This document shows, piece after piece, positions 8,402-15,953 of a DNA stretch of 51,939 nt. The notes beneath the pieces are model-generated. The model did no database searches. It saw only the letters and a program-made list of their open reading frames with translations, and was not told where the DNA came from. Each line of letters opens with the position of its first letter. Positions within the stretch are counted from its first letter, which is position 1. The stretch is from NCBI RefSeq assembly GCF_005405365.1, contig NZ_BJDX01000013.1, positions 1-51,939 of the forward strand, given 5' to 3'. This DNA is from Enterococcus xiangfangensis. Its GTDB lineage: Bacteria; Bacillota; Bacilli; Lactobacillales; Enterococcaceae. The position numbers were made by a program, and so were the translations under genes.

Positions 8402-9329
8402 ATCGCAAATTCTCCTCTCCAGCAGCCACTGTTTTCTTACGATCATAAAAGTCCATAAAGTAATCTTCCAAAGTAAATTTAATTTCTGAAATAAAATTTA
8501 CCTTTACCTCACTTAATTCTGTAAAAAATTCTTGCATCTTCTGATCCGTTAAACTTAGTTTAACTTGATTTTGTTCAGGTCTTTTAGTTGGAATAGTAAA
8601 TTCGGTATTTTCTATAAACTTCTGATAATCCTCAAAACTAGCAAACTCAATTTTGAATGATTTATTCGTACTCTGCTTCAATTCATTGGATTCAACTGTT
8701 GAAACCACTACCCCATCCTTAATGATGGCAATGCGATCACATGTTGCATCCACTTCAGTAAAGATGTGACTAGATAGGAGGATTGTTTTCCCTTCTGATT
8801 TTTCTTTTAAGATAAATTGAATGAAGCGTTCTTGCATAACAGGATCTAATCCTGAAGTAGGTTCATCTAATATCAATATTTTTGGATTATGCATAAAAGC
8901 AGTAACGACCGCTAGCTTTCTTTTGGTCCCAAGACTCATTTCTTTAATCTCTTTAGAAGTATCTACTTTAAAGAGCTCTTTAAGCTGCTCTGTCCTTGTC
9001 ATATCAGTAATTTTTCTTTCATTTGCCATGAACTCAATAAATTGGTCTCCTGTCATTCCTTTTGGAAAAGCCAACTCTCCAGGTAAATAACCAACATCTT
9101 GTTTAATATTGGCTGCTGATTTCCAACTATCTTTTCCATTAATAGAAAGTTCTCCCTCATCAGCTTTAGAAAAGCCCATTAAGTGGCGAATAGCTGTCGA
9201 CTTTCCAGCACCATTCGGTCCCAAGAATCCAAAAGCTTCTCCCTCATTTATCTCAAAAGAAACATCAAATATTCCACGTCCATGTCCATAGTCTTTGGTC
9301 ACATGTTTCACTTCAATAACTGACATCAT
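8388..9329 (-). CDS. ABC transporter ATPase (first of pair)
   Basis: 313 residues. Walker A GPNGAGKSTAIRHL (about 38-51), signature MSLGTKRKL (about 136), Walker B ILILDEPTSGLDP (about 156) and H-loop LLSSHIFTEVD with the catalytic His present. The N-termini of the two ATPases (HVTKDYGHGRGIFDVS versus HLTKDYGNGHGIFDVS) are so alike that they probably arose by tandem duplication. The start at 9329 (or 9326) follows GGTAGG. First gene of the exporter operon, divergent from the TetR gene at 9511, which probably controls it. Confidence 0.88.
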   Translation of the reverse strand: MMSVIEVKHVTKDYGHGRGIFDVSFEINEGEAFGFLGPNGAGKSTAIRHLMGFSKADEGELSINGKDSWKSAANIKQDVGYLPGELAFPKGMTGDQFIEFMANERKITDMTRTEQLKELFKVDTSKEIKEMSLGTKRKLAVVTAFMHNPKILILDEPTSGLDPVMQERFIQFILKEKSEGKTILLSSHIFTEVDATCDRIAIIKDGVVVSTVESNELKQSTNKSFKIEFASFEDYQKFIENTEFTIPTKRPEQNQVKLSLTDQKMQEFFTELSEVKVNFISEIKFTLEDYFMDFYDRKKTVAAGEENLRYGLH

Positions 9330-9384
9330 ATTCCTACCTTTCTTTTAAATATCGATTATAAGATAATTAACAATCGTTTCTTTA

Positions 9385-9413
9385 TTTACAAATGTTATAA
9401 TATTTATTATACT
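9385..9413 (+). promoter_or_regulatory. Promoter for the TetR gene in the divergent control region
   Basis: TTTACA (9385-9390), 17-base spacer, TATACT (9408-9413) on the plus strand, about 100 bases before the regulator. On the opposite strand a TATAAT-like element (about 9357-9362) faces the exporter operon, so both promoters share this short AT-rich space where a TetR-type repressor would be expected to bind. I saw no clean operator palindrome. Confidence 0.55.
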
Positions 9414-9510
9414 AGTCTCACAAAGGAGGACAAGAGACATATTTTCAGGATCTGATAAATAATTTACATTTTTTCGATAATTGATGCTTTCTCTAAAAAG
9501 GAGGCCCTAT

Positions 9511-10071
9511 ATGCAACAATTAGATTTAAGGGTTCAAAAAACTCATAAGGCACTTATAGAAGCATTTGAAAACTTATTACATGAAAAAGAATTTGAAAAT
9601 ATTTCAGTAACAGAAATATGTGATGCTGCTATGGTTCGACGACCAACTTTCTACAATCATTTCTTGGATAAATATGATTTTATAACCTTTTTTATTAAAC
9701 ATAAAATGAATGAAATATTTGATTTTGCTATCAAAAACTCAAATGAAGAAAAAGACAACTTTTTTATTATTGTTTTTGAACAACTATTGGATCAATTTGA
9801 TAATCTCTTATATCTCATTTTCAGTATTCAAATGAATGCTAATATCATTTTTGAACTTGAAAGTGTGCGCGAGTACGGGAAGAGCATGCTAGGTAACCGC
9901 ATAAAAAAAGGAGCTAGTGACGAAGAATTACCCATAGAGCTTAGTTATAAAGGACAGATCATTATGGGGATCACGATTCAATCCGTCTTTTGGTATAAGG
10001 AGAAAAGAAATCAAATTAGTCGTGAAGAAATTATTGAACTATATACACAGACTTTAGAAAAATTTAGCTAA
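9511..10071 (+). CDS. TetR-family transcriptional regulator of the exporter
   Basis: About 186 residues, starting at the ATG at 9511 behind AAAAAGGAGG; an earlier ATG at 9481 lacks a ribosome site. The N-terminal HTH domain reads TEICDAAMVRRPTFYNHFLD with the hallmark TFYNHF in place of TxYxHF, about residues 35-55. The remaining helical domain (TetR_C_33-like) would bind the inducing ligand. It is divergent from the two-ATPase exporter, the usual layout for a repressor released by the pump's substrate. Confidence 0.88.
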   Translation: MQQLDLRVQKTHKALIEAFENLLHEKEFENISVTEICDAAMVRRPTFYNHFLDKYDFITFFIKHKMNEIFDFAIKNSNEEKDNFFIIVFEQLLDQFDNLLYLIFSIQMNANIIFELESVREYGKSMLGNRIKKGASDEELPIELSYKGQIIMGITIQSVFWYKEKRNQISREEIIELYTQTLEKFS

Positions 10072-10144
10072 TCGAAGAATTGAAATGGATTCTATGTCAA
10101 GGACATTTTAAAAAAAGAAACCTTATGAAACTAAAATGGATTGA

Positions 10145-10196
10145 AAAGGACCCTATAAAGGCACTTTTTTTAGTGTCTATTCTATAGGATCCACTT
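10145..10196. other. Imperfect two-part hairpin downstream of the TetR gene
   Basis: GGACCCTATA (10148-10157) pairs with TATAGGATCC (10183-10192), and inside it GGCACT pairs with AGTGTC around a T-rich loop. It could be the TetR-gene terminator, although the T run is in the loop, so a terminator is not certain. The rest of 10072-10372 has no gene. Confidence 0.45.
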
Positions 10197-10372
10197 TGAT
10201 TTATGTTTGCTGCTTTTTTCCATGCATTAACCTATTCAATTGCACAAAAGATTTTTATTTTTTGCAAAAAAATTCAAAAATATAAATTTTTCTGTTTCTC
10301 ATGTGACTATGCGGGTAAAAATAATGCTTTCATGATACGATAAAGTTATTAAATTAAAAGGAGGTTATTTTT

Positions 10373-10813
10373 ATGGCAAAAGAAACATTTCATGCAGTAG
10401 CTCAGTCAATTGGTGGAATGAAAGTTTCATGTATATCCAGGAATTTTGAATTTATTTTGGATGAACCAAAAAATTTAGGTGGATCAGATGAAGGGATGAA
10501 TCCGATTGAAGCTTTATTAGCCTCTCTTGGAGCATGTAAAGTTATTGTAGCTCGATCTTTCGCTAAAGTGCAGGGCATAAATTTAAACGATATCCGTGTA
10601 GAGATAGATGGAGTATTAGATCCTGATGGTTTTATAGGAAAAAATAAAGCAGCTAAAATAGGCTATTCTGCAATCGTATCTAAATTTTATATTGAAGCTG
10701 ATAATACTGATGAAGAGATTTCAGATTTTATCGCATTTATTGATCGTACTTGTCCGGTAGCTGATACCATTAAAAATGCACCTACGACTAAATCAGAAAT
10801 CCATAAATTATAA
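10373..10813 (+). CDS. OsmC-family peroxiredoxin-like protein
   Basis: 146 residues, the usual size of the family, with an AAAGGAGG site before the ATG. It carries both expected cysteines: one in EALLASLGACKVIVAR (about residue 53) and one in FIDRTCPVADTI (about residue 125), which in OsmC/Ohr proteins form the thiol pair that reduces organic hydroperoxides. The conserved Arg/Glu environment is not fully checkable by eye. YhfA-like subfamilies with unknown substrate share this layout. Single gene with a preceding AT-rich promoter region. It may protect against peroxides together with the Dps and Crp/Fnr genes nearby, but it lacks their FNR-like box. Confidence 0.85.
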   Translation: MAKETFHAVAQSIGGMKVSCISRNFEFILDEPKNLGGSDEGMNPIEALLASLGACKVIVARSFAKVQGINLNDIRVEIDGVLDPDGFIGKNKAAKIGYSAIVSKFYIEADNTDEEISDFIAFIDRTCPVADTIKNAPTTKSEIHKL

Positions 10814-11083
10814 ACTATGAATTAAAAAAGATTCTTCTCATTTTGCACTAAACAGGTATTTCTATTTTATTTCTTGTCTTTTCGAAGGTATACATATCTA
10901 TAAAAAAGACGAGAGAAAAAAACTAGTTAAATCAAGATTTTAAATACATTATTTTAAGCAATTTCATGTGTTACAACTTAATAGGAATTTAAATTTTATT
11001 GTTAAATTTTTTAATCATTTACACGAAAATTAATTTTATAAAGAACATACTCTATACTCTTATTTTTTTTTTCAAGAACTCAA
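10814..11083. other. Non-coding AT-rich stretch
   Basis: Nothing recognisable apart from long A and T runs. It separates the OsmC-like gene from the convergent terminator of the P-type ATPase. Confidence 0.5.
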
Positions 11084-11126
11084 AAAAGCGGAAAATCCCA
11101 GATTTAAAAATCTGAGTTTCCGCTTT
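11084..11126 (-). terminator. Strong bidirectional terminator after the P-type ATPase
   Basis: Arms AAGCGGAAA and TTTCCGCTT with an inner AGATTT/AAATCT helix, and flanking A and T runs on either side. It lies 48 bases past the ATPase stop (minus strand) and could also stop transcripts from the OsmC side. Confidence 0.85.
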
Positions 11127-11173
11127 TGTCATTTCAAGGATGGACTATTGTCTCAGCCTCTTCTAATTTATTC

Positions 11174-13078
11174 TTAAGATATTTTTACTTTCTCTGCAGG
11201 TGCTGATACTTCTTTTTGTTCTTTCCGACCTTTCAACTTATACTTCATTAATCTCATGCCATTGAAAATTACCACCAAGATACTACCTTCATGAACCAAC
11301 ATTCCGATAGACATATTCATCCATTCGCTGAAGAAGACGCTGGTCAACAAGACCAACACTACTCCAATTGAAATCACGATATTTTGTTTCATATTATTTG
11401 CGGTGGCTCTTACTAATCCTAATGCGTGAGGCAAGTTGCTGAAGTTCGAGTTCATTAAAACGACATCGGATGTTTCAATCGCTACGTCCGTTCCGCTTCC
11501 CATTGCGATTCCAATGTCTGCTAAAGCTAAGGACGGACTATCGTTAACGCCATCTCCAACAAAGGCTACAATTTGACCACGTTGTTGAAGTTTTCCGATA
11601 TAAGCCGATTTGTCTTCCGGCAACATGTGGCCGTGAGCTTCGGTCAAACCAAGTTCGCCGGCGACCACATCAACGGTTCCTTGGTTATCTCCTGAAAGAA
11701 CGACTAGATTTTTCACGCCCAAGTCTTTTAATTCCTGCAAATTAGCTTTCACACCCGGACGGACTTGATCGCGAATGCCCATCAGTACTTTTAATTCACC
11801 GTCGACTGCTGTCAAAACGAGAGAGTTCCCTTGTTGTTCAAACCGTTTGACATCTTTTTGCACTTTTTTGCTGAGAGTGACATTTTCTTTTTCCATCAAG
11901 GCCACATTCCCAACAGCCACTCTATGTCCAGCTACACTTGAAACGATTCCGCCGCCTTTCACGACTTCAGTTCCTTCAACAGGATAAAAGTTTGTTTCTC
12001 CAATTTGATTTAAGACCGCTTTTGCTAATGGATGATCTGATTCCCGTTCCACACTGGCCAGATAGCCAAGCGTTTCAGCAGGATCTTTTTCATACAGTTC
12101 AGTCGCTGCAACGGTTGGGTTTCCGACAGTTAAAGTACCTGTCTTATCAAATACAATTGTATCCACATTGCTGAAGTCTTGAATGACTTCACTCCCTTTT
12201 AAAAGAACACCGTTACGAGCACCATTCCCAATACCGGCAACGTTTGAGACAGGCACTCCGATAACTAATGCGCCTGGGCAACCTAGAACCAAGATGGTGA
12301 TTGCTAACTCAATATTTTGACTGAACGCCCATACAACAATTGCCAGAACCAAGACAGCTGGTGTGTAGTATTTAGAAAAGCGATCAATGAACCGTTCCGC
12401 TTCGGATTTAGAATCTTGTGCTTCTTCCACGAGTTCAATAATTTTTCCAAATGTGGTGTCCTCACCAACTCGGTCAGCTCTGATTTGAATCGTTCCGTTT
12501 TCTAAAATGGTTCCTGCAAAAACTTCTGCATCAGCTAGCTTGTTGACCGGAACAGCTTCACCTGTAATGCTAGCTTCATTGATATGCCCTTCACCCGTAA
12601 GGACTGTACCATCTACTGGAACTTTCGCACCCGTTTTAACGAGCAAGATATCCCCTTCATCTACATCATCCACTTCTACTTCTTCAAATTCGCCATTATC
12701 CATTTGTTTCAAGGCGCTTTCGGGTGCCATTTCAGTCAATTCTTTGATAGCAGATCGCGTTTGGTTCAATGTTCGTTGTTCCAAGTAGTGTCCGAATAAG
12801 AATAAGAACGTGACAATAGCCGATTCTTCATAATTTTGAATAAAAAGCGCACCAATCGCTGCAATACTGACTAAGACATCAATACTGATGACTTTGACTT
12901 TCATTGCTTGAAACGCTTGAATGGCAATTGGCATAATCCCAAAGACAGAGGCGATGATCAAAGACCACTCTGAAAGTCCTACGTTTTCTAAAACAAAGTG
13001 ACTGAAGAAACCGAGTACGATTAACAATCCACTGATGACGGTGATAACATTTTTCTTGCTTAATATATATTGTTGCAT
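11174..13078 (-). CDS. P1B-type heavy-metal ATPase with CPG motif
   Basis: 634 residues from the ATG at 13078 (GGAGGG ribosome site 7 bases before; an upstream TTG is less likely). Family features in order: two N-terminal helices, helices 3-4 (FLFLFGHYLEQ), actuator SITGEAVPV (about 175), metal helix VLGCPGALVIGVPVSN with CPG rather than the usual CPC (about 270), DKTGT phosphorylation loop (about 315), ESDHPLAKAV (His-Pro of P1B pumps), GDGVNDSPSLA hinge and two final helices. There is no N-terminal metal-binding domain; a separate HMA protein is encoded just upstream and may replace it. It should export a transition metal across the membrane. CPG makes ion choice uncertain (copper, zinc, cadmium and iron are all conceivable). 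An FNR-like promoter precedes it. Confidence 0.92.
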   Translation of the reverse strand: MQQYILSKKNVITVISGLLIVLGFFSHFVLENVGLSEWSLIIASVFGIMPIAIQAFQAMKVKVISIDVLVSIAAIGALFIQNYEESAIVTFLFLFGHYLEQRTLNQTRSAIKELTEMAPESALKQMDNGEFEEVEVDDVDEGDILLVKTGAKVPVDGTVLTGEGHINEASITGEAVPVNKLADAEVFAGTILENGTIQIRADRVGEDTTFGKIIELVEEAQDSKSEAERFIDRFSKYYTPAVLVLAIVVWAFSQNIELAITILVLGCPGALVIGVPVSNVAGIGNGARNGVLLKGSEVIQDFSNVDTIVFDKTGTLTVGNPTVAATELYEKDPAETLGYLASVERESDHPLAKAVLNQIGETNFYPVEGTEVVKGGGIVSSVAGHRVAVGNVALMEKENVTLSKKVQKDVKRFEQQGNSLVLTAVDGELKVLMGIRDQVRPGVKANLQELKDLGVKNLVVLSGDNQGTVDVVAGELGLTEAHGHMLPEDKSAYIGKLQQRGQIVAFVGDGVNDSPSLALADIGIAMGSGTDVAIETSDVVLMNSNFSNLPHALGLVRATANNMKQNIVISIGVVLVLLTSVFFSEWMNMSIGMLVHEGSILVVIFNGMRLMKYKLKGRKEQKEVSAPAEKVKIS

Positions 13079-13121
13079 GCTTTTTCCCTCCAAATTTAAT
13101 TTCTCTTTTATTGATAAACAC

Positions 13122-13163
13122 AGTATAAGATAATTGCCTAAGTAATTAATTGACGGCTATCAA
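13122..13163 (-). promoter_or_regulatory. FNR/FLP-type promoter of the P1B ATPase
   Basis: Box TTGATAGCCGTCAA (minus strand, 13150-13163), 22 bases, then -10 TATACT (13122-13127). The box centre falls at about -41.5, the class II activator position, and there is no good -35 hexamer, so activation by a Crp/Fnr protein is expected. Spacing and -10 sequence are identical at the HMA, regulator and dps promoters. Confidence 0.85.
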
Positions 13164-13214
13164 GTTTAGAAAGTTCTCTTTTATCGTTTCTAAGCACCTC
13201 GAATCGGATTGCAA

Positions 13215-13259
13215 CAAAAAAAGCAATCCTGGAAAAATAGCTTTTCTTCCAGAATTGCC
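13215..13259 (-). terminator. Terminator of the HMA chaperone gene
   Basis: Minus strand: GCAATTCTGGAA pairs with TTCCAGGATTGC and is followed by seven T. It separates the chaperone transcript from the P1B ATPase promoter 50 bases further on. Confidence 0.88.
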
Positions 13260-13275
13260 TAGTTCATTTAATCTG

Positions 13276-13509
13276 TTAAGCGGCCTTGACTTTTGCTTTA
13301 AGGACCGGATAGCCTACGTTTTCGATAGCTTTTTGAATCTCTTCAATCGAAGTGACAGCTGAATCAAAATTGGTTTTTACTTTGCTGGAGTTGAATAATA
13401 CTTTAATGCTGTCTTTATCAATACCGTTAACTGATTTCACAGCACCTTCAATTTTTTGCATACAACTTGGACAAGACAACGTTTCTAATTGCAATATAGC
13501 TTTTTCCAT
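13276..13509 (-). CDS. HMA-domain metallochaperone (CopZ-like)
   Basis: 77 residues, the length of a single ferredoxin-like HMA domain. The metal site is LETLSCPSCMQKIEG (Cys-Pro-Ser-Cys, about residues 13-16) in place of the classic MTCxxC. AAAGGAGA precedes the ATG. It is next to, and has the same type of promoter as, a P1B ATPase that lacks its own HMA domain, so it likely hands a soft metal ion such as Cu(I) or Zn(II) to that pump or acts as its detached regulatory domain. Metal identity is inferred only. Confidence 0.88.
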   Translation of the reverse strand: MEKAILQLETLSCPSCMQKIEGAVKSVNGIDKDSIKVLFNSSKVKTNFDSAVTSIEEIQKAIENVGYPVLKAKVKAA

Positions 13510-13586
13510 AATTCCTATCTCCTTTATGTGTTTTTATTTTATCGGCAGCAGATTAATGAACACTGCCTTTTCCTCTTTACAACTGT

Positions 13587-13628
13587 AGTATAGCTCCCTT
13601 TTAGCAAACGAAAATTGACGCATATCAA
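13587..13628 (-). promoter_or_regulatory. FNR/FLP-type promoter of the HMA chaperone
   Basis: Box TTGATATGCGTCAA (minus strand, 13615-13628), exactly 22 bases, then TATACT (13587-13592). Same geometry as the other three promoters of the island. The box lies in the short gap behind the lgt stop codon. Confidence 0.85.
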
Positions 13629-13655
13629 GTTTTGCACTTCTTTTTATCTTTTTGC

Positions 13656-14510
13656 TCAATTCACCATCTTAATAGTCTTTTTCTGCCCCTTATTGCCATC
13701 AGAATAATAAGAAATTGGTGGATAATCTTGTCTGCGTATAAACCATACTACAATCGCGCCAATAAACAGGGCCAGAGACAAGGCTTGCGAAACGCGGATC
13801 CACTCGCCAATCCATAAACTGTCCGTTCGCATACCTTCAATGAAGAACCGACCCACTGAGTACCACAAAACGTAACTCAAAGCGACTTCTCCTTGACGCA
13901 AAAGCTGTTTTCGGTTCCGTATAGTGACGATGAGGACAAAGCCCAACAAACTCCACAATGACTCGTATAAAAAAGTCGGATGGTAGTAGGTACCATTGAT
14001 ATTCATTTGTTCAATGATAAATTCAGGTAAATAAAGATTTTCCAAGAATTGACGAGTAACCGGTCCACCATGAGCTTCCTGATTCATAAAATTGCCCCAA
14101 CGACCAATGGACTGGGCTAACAATACATTGGGCGCTAAAATATCAAGAACGAGTGCCAAAGAAGTACCTTTTTTCTTTGCATACCAATATAGCGTACCCC
14201 CTCCTGCAATCAATCCCCCATAAATCGCAATGCCGCCATTCCAAATCGCAAGGATTTGTCCTGGATTTTGCAGATAATAACCAAGTTCAAATAACACATA
14301 ATAAAGCCGAGCGCCGAGGAGTCCAATCGGAATTGCCCATAAGGCCATATCGATAATGGTATCCTCTTCCAGTCCTTTTTTCTTTGCTTCCTTGGTGCTC
14401 AACTGGAGAGCCGCTAATATGCCCGCTGCAATAATGACTCCATACCAATGAATCACAACAGAACCAATCTCCACCACATGGGGATTCAAAACGCCTAATA
14501 CGAATTCCAT
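13656..14510 (-). CDS. lgt: Prolipoprotein diacylglyceryl transferase
   Basis: 284 residues, the normal size for Lgt, with about seven membrane helices. The family signature GRWGNFMNQEAHGGPVTR (about residues 137-154) includes the essential Arg and Asn, and the early HWYGVIIAAGI segment carries the conserved His and Tyr. It transfers diacylglycerol from phosphatidylglycerol to the lipobox cysteine of prelipoproteins. It overlaps the preceding small membrane-protein gene by 16 bases. A chromosomal lgt is essential in most Firmicutes, so this is presumably a second copy. Plasmid lgt copies are known beside copper-resistance genes in Listeria and enterococci, which fits this metal island. Confidence 0.93.
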   Translation of the reverse strand: MEFVLGVLNPHVVEIGSVVIHWYGVIIAAGILAALQLSTKEAKKKGLEEDTIIDMALWAIPIGLLGARLYYVLFELGYYLQNPGQILAIWNGGIAIYGGLIAGGGTLYWYAKKKGTSLALVLDILAPNVLLAQSIGRWGNFMNQEAHGGPVTRQFLENLYLPEFIIEQMNINGTYYHPTFLYESLWSLLGFVLIVTIRNRKQLLRQGEVALSYVLWYSVGRFFIEGMRTDSLWIGEWIRVSQALSLALFIGAIVVWFIRRQDYPPISYYSDGNKGQKKTIKMVN

Positions 14511-14839
14511 TCTATTTGCTCCATTTCTTCAATTTTTCGCGTCATTCTAGTCATGGTGATGCTGAACAAGATTCCGGCTAAGCTCCATGGAAACCAAACA
14601 GGGAATTCACTTTTAGCTCCCTGGTCACTCGCTTCGTAATACGCCACTTTTCCGTGTCCGATTACGCCGGCTCCTTTTACAACTTCCTCTTCTTTTTCCA
14701 TAGCTAACCTATCTGCCTCAACAACGTTAGACGTTTTTGCTTCGCCGCCAATCGTGTTCTTGGTGAAAGGGACGACAAAGAATGCACCCGCTGCTGACAA
14801 CGTGATGGCAACTATCACCCAAAAATAATGCACATTCAC
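14495..14839 (-). CDS. Small membrane protein upstream of lgt
   Basis: About 114 residues from a GTG start (a second GTG six bases on is also possible). An N-terminal helix (VIVAITLSAAGAFFVVPF, about 8-26) and a C-terminal one (PWSLAGILFSITMTRMTR, about 84-100) frame a soluble segment of about 55 residues, likely outside the cell. It is not recognised. Overlap with lgt implies coupled translation and a shared role, for example as a substrate or helper in the membrane metal module. A weak FNR-like site precedes it. Confidence 0.75.
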   Translation of the reverse strand: MNVHYFWVIVAITLSAAGAFFVVPFTKNTIGGEAKTSNVVEADRLAMEKEEEVVKGAGVIGHGKVAYYEASDQGAKSEFPVWFPWSLAGILFSITMTRMTRKIEEMEQIEWNSY

Positions 14840-14873
14840 CTCTACTTATTTTTACGTTTTGTTCGGCAACCCT

Positions 14874-14915
14874 ATCTTAAAGAAAAATAAAACAAAGAAA
14901 CTTGAGGATTATCAT
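14874..14915 (-). promoter_or_regulatory. Candidate weak FNR/FLP-type promoter of the lgt operon
   Basis: Minus strand ATGATAATCCTCAA (14902-14915) keeps TGAT and TCAA of the FNR-like box, and after the same 22 bases comes TAAGAT (14874-14879), a poorer -10. It shares the geometry of the four strong sites but has one half-site mismatch. Confidence 0.45.
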
Positions 14916-14999
14916 GTTTGTGCTTTTATTTTTCCAATGAATGAAGGTCGTTCTGTCTTAAAAAAGCCAAAAACGGACAGATGGAAGCAAAAGCACTGA

Positions 15000-15033
15000 G
15001 TTCTGTCCCGTTATTAATGAAGAGCGACAGAAC
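15000..15033. other. Stem-loop downstream of the Crp/Fnr gene
   Basis: GTTCTGTC (15000-15007) and GACAGAAC (15026-15033) are perfect 8-base arms around an 18-base loop. It lies just behind the regulator's stop and may be its terminator, although no long T run follows. Confidence 0.5.
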
Positions 15034-15061
15034 ACCAACGTGTAGAAAAAAGTGTGTCCGA

Positions 15062-15769
15062 TTATTCGCTGTAAAGCAATAAATCATCTAAATCCTGAAT
15101 CTTGATCTTTTTCCCAGACAGCTGTTGAATCAATCCCTCGTCCTCCAATTCTCCAAATTTACGACTGATGGTCTCAGGTGTCGTTCCTAAATAGGAAGCA
15201 ATGTCCTTTTTTGCCATCGGCAGGGTGATGGTGGGAGAGTTGCCCATTTCAGGTTCCACATTTTCTGCCAAAAACAAAACTAAACGGGTAATGACACTCT
15301 CCACGGCTACTTGTGCAGTTTGACGTCCGGAGCTTTCTAACCGCTGCGACATCTCTCCTAGCAGCTTTAACGAAATTGCATGATACTCTTTTAGAAACTC
15401 TTGTACATCATGTTGTTGAATCATGCAGACAGACGTATCTCGAGTAGCTTCTGCGTATTCCTCGTGCACAGCATCAGGATTGAACAACGTCCATTCTCCC
15501 GTAAAGTCACCCGGATTCAAAATACGAACTAGTTGCTCTTTGCCAGAATTAGACAAGCGATAGATGCGGACTTTTCCGCGATTCACAATATACAAGGCAT
15601 CATCTTTTTCTTGCGAGCGAAACAGAAACTCCCCTTTTTGATAGTGCTTCGTGTGAGCTTTTCCAGCGATGCGATCCATCGAGCTTTCCTCCAAATGATT
15701 GAATATTGGGACTAAGCGGATACAAGCTGAGTGGTCTCCTGCTGCATGTGGTTGGGTGTATTGAGTCAA
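15062..15769 (-). CDS. Crp/Fnr-family redox regulator, FLP-like (two cysteines)
   Basis: 235 residues. A cyclic-nucleotide-binding-type beta barrel (about 20-130, with GEFLFRSQEKDDALYIVNRG) is followed by a long dimer helix and a winged HTH (MAKKDIASYLGTTPETISRK). The recognition helix has Glu-x-x-Ser-Arg, which in FNR contacts TTGA half-sites, matching the boxes found at four promoters in this island including its own. It has exactly two cysteines, C16 in HSACIRLVPIF and C115 in TSVCMIQQ, spaced as in lactobacillar FLP where they form a disulfide switch; the FNR iron-sulfur cysteine set is absent. I infer a thiol-based activator of the metal and peroxide genes. Confidence 0.9.
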   Translation of the reverse strand: MTQYTQPHAAGDHSACIRLVPIFNHLEESSMDRIAGKAHTKHYQKGEFLFRSQEKDDALYIVNRGKVRIYRLSNSGKEQLVRILNPGDFTGEWTLFNPDAVHEEYAEATRDTSVCMIQQHDVQEFLKEYHAISLKLLGEMSQRLESSGRQTAQVAVESVITRLVLFLAENVEPEMGNSPTITLPMAKKDIASYLGTTPETISRKFGELEDEGLIQQLSGKKIKIQDLDDLLLYSE

Positions 15770-15822
15770 TTCGTTCTTCCCCTTTATCAGTTTATTGTCC
15801 TTCTTTTAACTTTCCTATATTT

Positions 15823-15864
15823 AGTATAAAGGCCCCCTACCTCAAAAAAATTGACACTCATCAA
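15823..15864 (-). promoter_or_regulatory. FNR/FLP-type autoregulatory promoter of the Crp/Fnr gene
   Basis: Box TTGATGAGTGTCAA (minus strand, 15851-15864), 22 bases, then TATACT (15823-15828). The centre at about -41.5 suggests positive autoregulation. Confidence 0.85.
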
Positions 15865-15883
15865 GAAAAGTCTTTTTAACGGC

Positions 15884-15916
15884 AAAAAAATAGGAGCTGG
15901 AAAGAGTCCCAACCCC
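15884..15916 (-). terminator. Terminator of dps
   Basis: Minus strand: GGGGTTGGGA and TTCCAGCTCC can pair with G-U wobble and are followed by TATTTTTTT. It lies between dps and the promoter of the regulator gene. Confidence 0.7.
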
Positions 15917-15953
15917 AAAATCTTTAATTTTTAAATGTATGTTTACGAAAAAC

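Noticed and set aside
6038..9329. Firm naming of the exporter as narAB
   Set aside because: That system is described as one ATPase and one permease; here two ATPases exist and I could not compare sequences.
9395..9409. PerR-like sequence TTATAATATTTATTA before the exporter genes
   Set aside because: Two mismatches in a very AT-rich region and no metal-related gene; probably chance.
11775..12799. Several open frames on the plus strand opposite the P-type ATPase
   Set aside because: They are antisense shadows without ribosome sites and without protein-like composition, whereas the minus-strand gene has all family motifs.
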